From DSAR01 sp034437315 (lineage in GTDB: Bacteria > Chloroflexota > Anaerolineae > B4-G1), in NCBI GenBank assembly GCA_034437315.1, contig DAOTUC010000367.1, positions 1-6,888 on the forward strand: a stretch of DNA of 6,888 nucleotides. Reading direction: 5' to 3'. Shown one piece after another: positions 1 through 4,932 of this stretch. The position numbers were made by a program, and so were the translations under genes. Under the pieces are notes generated by a model, which searched no databases, was not told the DNA's origin, and was given only the letters and a program-made list of their open reading frames with translations. The stretch's first letter is position 1. Each line of letters begins with the position of its first letter.

Positions 1-89
1 CCTAAAGGTTTTGCTCAAGGCCGCGCAAACAACGTTTTTGCCTTAAACAATGACCTTTTTCCATCAAAACCAGCGCAAAAACCTTTAGG
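1..89. repeat. Nested inverted repeat in AT-rich intergenic DNA
   Basis: Positions 1-12 (CCTAAAGGTTTT) are the exact reverse complement of 78-89. A second 8-bp pair, 34-41 (GTTTTTGC) with 75-82, overlaps the right arm and so competes with the outer stem. A third pair, 17-21 (AAGGC) with 40-44, can form inside. GCGCAAA also occurs twice in direct orientation (23-29 and 73-79). The outer arm starts at base 1, so the repeat may be cut by the window edge; the right arm continues as GGTCT at 89-93. It could be a palindromic intergenic repeat, a MITE-like remnant, or a structured transcript end. No transposase or T-tract is seen. Confidence 0.6.
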
Positions 90-128
90 GTCTATGATGG
101 GCCATGCGAAATCCTGAAGACCCAATAA

Positions 129-157
129 AGTATAGCATAGGGCGGACAAGAAAGCAA
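129..157 (-). promoter_or_regulatory. Candidate leftward sigma70-type promoter
   Basis: On the minus strand a TTGCTT box (152-157) lies 17 bp from TATACT (129-134), which matches the -10 consensus at five of six positions. It would start transcription near 122, read through the inverted repeat at 1-89 and leave the window, so any gene it serves is not visible. The -35 match is weak, and AT-rich intergenic DNA gives such hits by chance. Confidence 0.3.
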
Positions 158-210
158 TTGTCGCTCGCCCACTGTCTCATGCTCCGCCCGAAATTTGGCT
201 TCAACAACTG

Positions 211-238
211 TTGTGCAAGTTCGAGATTGTAGTATCAT
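211..238 (+). promoter_or_regulatory. Candidate promoter for the HypE-like gene
   Basis: TTGTGC (211-216) and TATCAT (233-238) are separated by 16 bp. The -10 box matches five of six consensus bases; the -35 box is poor. It lies 53 nt before ATG 291 in the expected orientation. Short symmetric sequences flank it: CAACA/TGTTG around 202-213, and the 8-bp palindrome TGTCGACA at 245-252, close to the expected start of transcription. Either might be an operator, but this is only a suggestion. Confidence 0.3.
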
Positions 239-290
239 GACGACTGTCGACAATCCGCGATACGTTCAGCTTATCCTCCCGCGGGTTTAG

Positions 291-1409
291 ATGAGCAGTT
301 GCAATAAATCATCAAAGAACAGGGGGTTTGGATTGCATTTTTCATCTTCTTCTTCAACTTCTTCTGCGTTTGCAGTGGGCAAGCTGCCGGCCGACGACCT
401 GGCCCGGCTGTTGGCCCGGTTACAGGCCCGTCGAGAGGCCCACGGCGCGCCGGGAAGCGAGCGCGTCATCCTGGGTCCGAGCATCGGACACGACGCCGCC
501 GTCATCTCCTTCGGCGAGCGCTATCTGGTCGCCAAGAGCGACCCCATCACCTTCGCCACCGACGAGATCGGCTGGTACGCCGTCCACGTCAACGCCAACG
601 ACATCGCTTGCACCGGCGCGACCCCGCTCTGGTTCCTGGCGACGTTGCTGTTGCCGGAGGGACAGACAGACCGGGCGCTGGTGGACGGTATCTTCGACCA
701 AATTACGGCGGCCTGTGAGGAACTTGACGTGACGCTGGTGGGCGGGCACACCGAGGTGACGTATGGCATCGACCGCCCCATCGTCGCCGGTTTTATGTTG
801 GGCGAGGTCGCGCCGGAGCGATTGGTGCGTCCCGACGGCGCCCGTCCCGGAGACACACTGGCGCTGACGAAAGGGATCGCCATCGAGGGAAGCGCCATTA
901 TCGCGCGCGAGAGCCTCGCGTGCGAGGCGGCGGACGCGCTGGCGGACTTCGATTGGCAAACCATTGAAAGCTGCCGCAATTTCCTGGACGACCCAGGCAT
1001 CAGCGTCGTCCAGGATGCGGCTGTGGCGACGGCGGCGGGCGAGGTGCACGCTATGCACGACCCCACCGAGGGCGGCCTCGCCACCGGCCTGTGGGAATTG
1101 GCGGAGGCGGCGGGCGTGGGGCTGACGGTGGACGAAGACGCGATACCGGTCCTGCCGGAAACGCGGGCTTTTTGTGAGCGGCTGGGGCTGGACCCCCTGG
1201 GACTGATCGCCTCCGGCGCGCTGCTGCTGGCGCTGACCCCGGACGACGTTGGGACAATCGTGGACGCGCTGGAAAAGGCCGGGATTGAGACGACCTGCAT
1301 CGGGCGAGTCGTCGACCGGGAGGCGGGCGTGACGTTGCGCGGCGCGGCGGGAGAACGGCCAATGCCGCGTTTCGACCAGGACGAGATCACCCGTCTGTTT
1401 TCGGCGTGA
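291..1409 (+). CDS. AIR synthase-related (HypE/PurM-like) protein
   Basis: This is a member of the PurM/HypE/ThiL/SelD ATP-binding superfamily, probably cytosolic; its substrate is unknown. Numbered from ATG 291 (372 aa), the N-terminal AIRS domain covers about 60-165 with GHDAAV (66-71), NANDIACTGATP (101-112) and GGHTEVT (151-157). The C-terminal AIRS domain covers about 185-340 with MHDPTEGGLA (255-264), the HypE-like signature. True HypE ends in a PRIC-type cysteine that is carbamoylated during NiFe-hydrogenase cofactor synthesis; this protein ends in ITRLFSA and lacks it, so I give no gene symbol. The start is uncertain. Residues 1-28 are serine-rich, low-GC and unlike the family, and recognisable similarity begins at GKLP (residue 30). 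Alternatives in frame are TTG 333, preceded by AGGGGG (321-326), and GTG 375. The stop overlaps a possible GTG start of the next gene. Confidence 0.85.
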   Translation: MSSCNKSSKNRGFGLHFSSSSSTSSAFAVGKLPADDLARLLARLQARREAHGAPGSERVILGPSIGHDAAVISFGERYLVAKSDPITFATDEIGWYAVHVNANDIACTGATPLWFLATLLLPEGQTDRALVDGIFDQITAACEELDVTLVGGHTEVTYGIDRPIVAGFMLGEVAPERLVRPDGARPGDTLALTKGIAIEGSAIIARESLACEAADALADFDWQTIESCRNFLDDPGISVVQDAAVATAAGEVHAMHDPTEGGLATGLWELAEAAGVGLTVDEDAIPVLPETRAFCERLGLDPLGLIASGALLLALTPDDVGTIVDALEKAGIETTCIGRVVDREAGVTLRGAAGERPMPRFDQDEITRLFSA

Positions 1410-1441
1410 GGGCGAGTAGGGAAGTAGGGGATAGGGGGCGG

Positions 1442-3682
1442 ATGAAGAAGAGAGGACGGCGCTGGATGTTTATTGGGTCGGCGGCGCTGCTGGCGGCGCT
1501 GCTGGCGGCGCTGGGCGTATGCGGAGCAATCCGGCTGGCGGCGTCCGGCTCCGACGACGGTGGCGCTCAACCGGCGCGCCCAGTGGACGCTACGCCGCCG
1601 GGGAGCGTCGAGGGGCCGGTATCTTTTTCCACCACCACCCTGTCAATCCCCACCTATCCCTACGCCGATTATCTAACGCCCCATTATAGCCCGACGTTCA
1701 ATATGACCTATACGAAACTCGATTGGCCGCGCTATCAAGGCGACCATCCCCAACCGGTCGCCCGGGATTACGAATTGCTGGTCCTGGAAAACGAGTACCT
1801 GCGGGTGACGCTGATGCCGTCGCTGGGCGGCCGCATCTATCAGATGATCTACAAGCCGCTCAACCCGCCCGCCGGTCACAACGTGTTATATCAGAACCCG
1901 GTCATCAAGCCCTCCCCCTGGGGACCGCCGGAACAGGGATGGTGGCTGGCAGTAGGCGGCATAGAGTGGTGCTTGCCAGTGGACGAACACGGTTACGAGT
2001 GGGGCGAACCGTGGGATTACACTGTCATCTCGACAACCCACGGCGTCACGGTGACCCTGCGCGATACGTCGGCGTCCGATCGCATCCGGGCGACCGTCGC
2101 CGTCCATCTGCCGGTGGGCGGGGCTTACATCGCCGTCACGCCCCGGATCGAAAACCCGACCGCCGCCGCCATCGAATACAAGTATTGGACCAACGCCATG
2201 CTCGCGCCCGGCCCGCTCAACCGGGTGGGGGCGGAATTGCGGCTCGTCTTCAGCGCCGACGAGATGTCCGTCCATTCCACCGGCGATGAACGGTTGCCGG
2301 GGCACGGCGCACCGCCGGAGGGGCCGGACTATCGCTTCAGTTGGCCGATTTATCGGGGCGTCGATTACTCCCGCCTGGGCGAATGGCGCGAGTGGCTAGG
2401 CTTCTTCGAATATCCCCAGGCGGCGGGCGATTTCGCCAGCGTCTACGACGTCGAATCGGACGTGGGGGTGGTGCGAATCTTTCCCTCAAGCGTCGCTCTG
2501 GGCAGCAAGGGCTTCGGTTTTGGCTGGGCGCATATGATCGATTCCAATCTGTGGACCGACGACGGCTCCACCTATTTCGAGTTGCACGGCGGCGTAGCGC
2601 CGACCTTCTGGGATTGGGCCGCCCTGGAACCCGGCGCGTCGCTATCCTGGACCGAGCTATGGTACCCGCTCGCCGGTGTGGGCCGGTTGCGCGCGGCGAC
2701 GACCGGGGCCGCGTTGGGCGTGCGCGAGATAGATGAGGCCTTCGTCATCGGCCTCCACACGACCGAAGCACAGGGAGCGGGCGCGCTCTACGTCTGGGAT
2801 CACGATACGTGCGCGGGGCTGGACGGGTGGAAGACACCCCCTTTGATCCCCGGCGCGCCTTTTACCGCCTCGGTGACGGCGGCCGGGCGCAGCCTGCAAG
2901 AAATCGCTTTCGTCTACGTGGATGCGGTGGGCGACGTCCTGGTCTCTCTCAACCGCCGGGACTGTCCGCCCCCACTCCCGGCCTTCGAGCCGTTGCCATC
3001 GTGGACGCCGACGACGACCTTCAGTGTGACGTGGGGCGCGCGCGCTCTGTGGCGCGGCCTGGCGACCTACGATGTGCAGGTGTGCGACGGCGTTGCGCAT
3101 GCATATCCGTGCGAAGACGGTTGGGACGATTGGCTGACGAACACCACCGCGATCTCGGGGACCTTTGACGGCGTCCACGGGGGCTCCTATCTCTTCCGCG
3201 CCCGCGCCCGCGACATCTACGGGCGCCGATCGCCCTACGTCTCCACCGACGATCTGGCGCGACCGATCTTCACGACTGTGTTGACCGAAGCGGCGCCGGT
3301 CCTGGTCACTTCCTACAAGCGGGCCGCGCCTTATCTCTTCGACCTTTCCCAAACCATCGCGTATACCATCGCGCTCAGCAACACCGGTTCGCTCTCCGCA
3401 ACCGTCGCGCTGACCGACACGCTCCCGGCCGGCCTGGAACCGTTGACGCAGACGCTAAACTACCCCAGCCGGACCTTTCACTGGACTGGGGTAGTTTCGC
3501 CCGCTCATACGGTTGTGTTGACCTACGCGCTTTCCCCGACGGCGACGGTGGCGCTCGGCGCGCCGTTGACCAACACCGTCGAGATCGCCGGCAGCGTGTC
3601 CGGCCCCTTCATCCGCCGGGCCGTCGTCGTGCGGGCGCACCGGGTGTGGTTGCCGCTCGTCTTACGCTCGCAAAACGTCTAG
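1442..3682 (+). CDS. Secreted DUF5107 / FnIII-like / DUF11-like protein
   Basis: A 746-aa exported protein of unknown function. A positively charged N-terminus (MKKRGRRW) and a hydrophobic segment (about 9-32) form a signal peptide or anchor. About 73-418 resembles DUF5107, a galactose-mutarotase-like beta-sandwich, with ENEYLRVTLMPSLGGRIYQ (117-135) and GGIEW (172-176); this fold usually binds carbohydrate, but activity is not shown. About 513-600 is FnIII-like (YDVQVCDG, YLFRARARDIYGR). About 613-728 is DUF11-like (YTIALSNTGSLSATVALTDT). The C-terminus is HRVWLPLVLRSQNV, a WLPLVLR motif familiar from Chloroflexota surface proteins. ATG 1442 is chosen because it gives a normal signal peptide and follows AGGGG (1426-1430) and AGGGGG (1433-1438). 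GTG 1406, overlapping the upstream stop as GTGA, would add 12 residues and cannot be excluded. The gene is probably cotranscribed with the HypE-like gene. Confidence 0.85.
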   Translation: MKKRGRRWMFIGSAALLAALLAALGVCGAIRLAASGSDDGGAQPARPVDATPPGSVEGPVSFSTTTLSIPTYPYADYLTPHYSPTFNMTYTKLDWPRYQGDHPQPVARDYELLVLENEYLRVTLMPSLGGRIYQMIYKPLNPPAGHNVLYQNPVIKPSPWGPPEQGWWLAVGGIEWCLPVDEHGYEWGEPWDYTVISTTHGVTVTLRDTSASDRIRATVAVHLPVGGAYIAVTPRIENPTAAAIEYKYWTNAMLAPGPLNRVGAELRLVFSADEMSVHSTGDERLPGHGAPPEGPDYRFSWPIYRGVDYSRLGEWREWLGFFEYPQAAGDFASVYDVESDVGVVRIFPSSVALGSKGFGFGWAHMIDSNLWTDDGSTYFELHGGVAPTFWDWAALEPGASLSWTELWYPLAGVGRLRAATTGAALGVREIDEAFVIGLHTTEAQGAGALYVWDHDTCAGLDGWKTPPLIPGAPFTASVTAAGRSLQEIAFVYVDAVGDVLVSLNRRDCPPPLPAFEPLPSWTPTTTFSVTWGARALWRGLATYDVQVCDGVAHAYPCEDGWDDWLTNTTAISGTFDGVHGGSYLFRARARDIYGRRSPYVSTDDLARPIFTTVLTEAAPVLVTSYKRAAPYLFDLSQTIAYTIALSNTGSLSATVALTDTLPAGLEPLTQTLNYPSRTFHWTGVVSPAHTVVLTYALSPTATVALGAPLTNTVEIAGSVSGPFIRRAVVVRAHRVWLPLVLRSQNV
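3457..3497 (+). repeat. Perfect 12-bp inverted repeat inside the coding region
   Basis: AAACTACCCCAG (3457-3468) is the exact reverse complement of 3486-3497, with a 17-nt loop. It lies in the DUF11-like domain of the large secreted protein, the arms coding around LNYPS and TGVVS. As RNA it makes a strong stem with three A on the 5' side and three U on the 3' side. There is no longer U-tract, so efficient termination is doubtful. Confidence 0.75.
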
Positions 3683-3696
3683 ACCCTCGCTCCTCG

Positions 3697-4659
3697 CTAC
3701 TGGACGATCACCTGGATCGGCCCCATCATCTTGAAACATTCCCCGTCCGTGAAGCAAATCGTCATCCACAGGTGATAAGTGCCCGGCCCCAAATCGAACT
3801 GATTGATGCGATCGCGGTGATGGAATTTCTGCCCGGGGCTGAAACTCGAGTAAATCCAACTCTTCTGGAATTGTCCGGTCTCCTCCACCAGCACGCCCAC
3901 CGATTCATACTCCACCGTATGGGGGTTGCTGTTGTGGATCCACATATGGAACCAGATGTCCGCATCCTGAGCGTATGGGCCGGGCGCGCCCTCCACCTCG
4001 AAATTCTCCGGCACGATTCCCCGATAATCGGAGGGCTCGCTGGGGGGCGGCGTATCGGTCGGTTCTGGCGCGGGCGGGGCCTCGGTGGCTGGCGCGGCGG
4101 TCGGCGGGACGGGCGAAGCGGGCGGCTGGACCTGAGGCACGTTGTCGGCGTTGGAGGCGGTCACCAGATCGCCAAACACCCAAGCCGGCGAGCCTTCATA
4201 TTCAATCTGCCACCAATCTTCGTATCGACCGATTAGCGTGGCTTGAGCGCCCGGTTCCAGGTAACCCAGGCGGGTGAAATTGGTGCCCGGCCCCTGGCGG
4301 ACATTCACGCCGTCGGCGCCGGCGACGATCGTCGCTGGCGTCTCCGTCGGCGGGATCGGCGTCGGTTCGGAAGTAGGCGAGGGGATCGGTGTATCGGTGA
4401 CGTCCGGTGTAGGCGTCGCAGTCGGCGGCAATGGGGTGACAGTCGGCCAGGCGAAGCCGTCTTCCGGCGTGGGCGTCGCTTCGTCCGTCGTTTGGGCCGG
4501 CGTTTCATCGACGCTGACCGGCTCTCCGTCGGTCGGGCCGCCGCTCCCGGCGAAGCCGTACCACAGGAGCGCGACGCCCAGCGCCACCGCCAAAAGCCAG
4601 CCGATGACGGATAGAATGCCGCAACCGCTTCTAGACCGAGGATATAAATCTTGATTCAT
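3697..4659 (-). CDS. Membrane-anchored SH3b-domain protein
   Basis: A 320-aa envelope protein. Residues 14-36 (GILSVIGWLLAVALGVALLW region) form one transmembrane anchor, with the rest probably outside. Residues 40-108 are a Pro/Thr/Glu-rich linker. Residues 110-168 are a bacterial SH3 (SH3_3) domain with GVNVRQGPGTNF (117-128), the repeated-glycine core LGYLEPGAQATLIG, DWWQIEY and AWVFGDLV. A second Pro-rich linker (170-210) leads to a C-terminal beta-rich domain (about 213-320) that looks Ig-like and has Cys302 and Cys308 for a likely disulfide; I do not recognise its family. SH3b domains usually bind cell-wall peptides, and no catalytic domain is present, so the protein is probably a binding or sensing module. 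ATG 4659 is supported by AAGGGGG (4667-4673), 7 nt upstream. Its stop is 14 nt from the convergent neighbour's stop. Confidence 0.88.
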   Translation of the reverse strand: MNQDLYPRSRSGCGILSVIGWLLAVALGVALLWYGFAGSGGPTDGEPVSVDETPAQTTDEATPTPEDGFAWPTVTPLPPTATPTPDVTDTPIPSPTSEPTPIPPTETPATIVAGADGVNVRQGPGTNFTRLGYLEPGAQATLIGRYEDWWQIEYEGSPAWVFGDLVTASNADNVPQVQPPASPVPPTAAPATEAPPAPEPTDTPPPSEPSDYRGIVPENFEVEGAPGPYAQDADIWFHMWIHNSNPHTVEYESVGVLVEETGQFQKSWIYSSFSPGQKFHHRDRINQFDLGPGTYHLWMTICFTDGECFKMMGPIQVIVQ

Positions 4660-4666
4660 CAGGAAT

Positions 4667-4673
4667 CCCCCTT
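4667..4673 (-). promoter_or_regulatory. Ribosome-binding site of the SH3b gene
   Basis: AAGGGGG on the minus strand ends 7 nt before ATG 4659. It fixes the start of the SH3b protein and lies just downstream of the alternative hairpins at 4687-4718. Confidence 0.6.
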
Positions 4674-4686
4674 GCTAGATCCAAAT

Positions 4687-4718
4687 AGGTTTGAACAGAT
4701 GAGGATTACAAACCTCAT
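4687..4718 (-). promoter_or_regulatory. Two mutually exclusive leader hairpins
   Basis: On the minus strand AGGTTTG (4709-4715) pairs with CAAACCT (4687-4693) across 15 nt. ATGAGG (4713-4718) pairs with CCTCAT (4699-4704) across 8 nt. The two stems share bases 4713-4715, so only one can form at a time. They lie 14 nt upstream of the ribosome-binding site. The geometry fits a switchable leader, though neither fold clearly hides the ribosome-binding site. Confidence 0.45.
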
Positions 4719-4720
4719 TT

Positions 4721-4750
4721 TAGTGAACGCTTGGAAATAGGCGTTTAGTA
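4721..4750 (-). promoter_or_regulatory. Additional leader stem-loop
   Basis: AACGC and GCGTT (4741-4745 and 4726-4730) pair around a 10-nt loop. Outward extension gives eight pairs of ten, with two mismatches. It sits between the three-way junction and the alternative hairpins of the same leader. The core is short, so chance is possible. Confidence 0.3.
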
Positions 4751-4767
4751 TCGAGAGTCTTAAATAA

Positions 4768-4825
4768 TTGCTCTAGCCGCCGTCCCGGGGGACGTTAATC
4801 GGCTCGAGGACGGGCCTCTGAGCAA
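4768..4825 (-). ncRNA. Three-way-junction RNA in the SH3b leader, class unknown
   Basis: On the minus strand the stems are as follows. P1 is TTGCTC (4820-4825) with GAGCAA (4768-4773). P2 is GAGG (4815-4818) with CCTC (4806-4809), loop CCCGT. P3a is AGCCG (4800-4804) with CGGCT (4775-4779). P3b is CGTCC with GGACG within 4781-4794. Single bases A, G and A join the helices at the junction, and ATTAA faces a single G between P3a and P3b. All 20 pairs are Watson-Crick, with no mismatch. It starts about 22 nt after the predicted transcription start. I match it to no riboswitch or ribozyme I know. It could instead be an attenuator, a protein-binding leader, or a terminator of the upstream gene; on the + strand it is followed by ATTTTT at 4826-4831. 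Confidence 0.5.
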
Positions 4826-4853
4826 ATTTTTAATAGTCTCTATAGTGACATTT

Positions 4854-4881
4854 AGTATAACCGACACGGCTCAAAAGTCAA
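4854..4881 (-). promoter_or_regulatory. Sigma70-type promoter of the SH3b gene
   Basis: On the minus strand TTGACT (4876-4881) and TATACT (4854-4859) each match the consensus at five of six positions, with a 16-bp spacer. This is the best promoter in the window. Transcription would start near 4847 and give a leader of about 190 nt before ATG 4659. It lies between the two minus-strand genes, so the SH3b gene can be expressed without the upstream peptidase gene. Confidence 0.65.
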
Positions 4882-4932
4882 CGTAGGGGTCAATTTTGCT
4901 TCGTGGTCTTGATTGGCCGAATAGGCGCCAAG

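Noticed and set aside
1..89. CRISPR or transposon end
   Set aside because: A single inverted repeat without regularly spaced copies, transposase or target duplication visible in the window.
291..1409. Calling the first gene hypE
   Set aside because: The C-terminal cysteine motif essential for HypE chemistry is absent and no hydrogenase genes are nearby.
1406..1441. GTG 1406 start overlapping the previous stop (GTGA)
   Set aside because: Possible translational coupling, but ATG 1442 has nearby AGGGG motifs and gives a standard signal peptide; kept only as an alternative.
1454..1530. Lipobox in the large secreted protein (LGVC)
   Set aside because: Val directly before Cys does not fit the lipobox rule and the Cys lies inside the hydrophobic stretch.
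420..1570. Long minus-strand open frames over the HypE-like gene
   Set aside because: Low-complexity Arg/Ser/Pro-rich translations with no domain; shadows of the + strand gene.
3646..4236. 196-codon open frame on the + strand across the SH3b gene
   Set aside because: It is antisense to a clear SH3b coding region, starts inside the upstream gene and shows no recognisable domain; it reflects GC-rich codon bias.
4900..4932. Terminator just after the LysM/M23 gene
   Set aside because: TTGGC/GCCAA can pair (4913-4917 with 4927-4931), but no T-tract follows on the minus strand.
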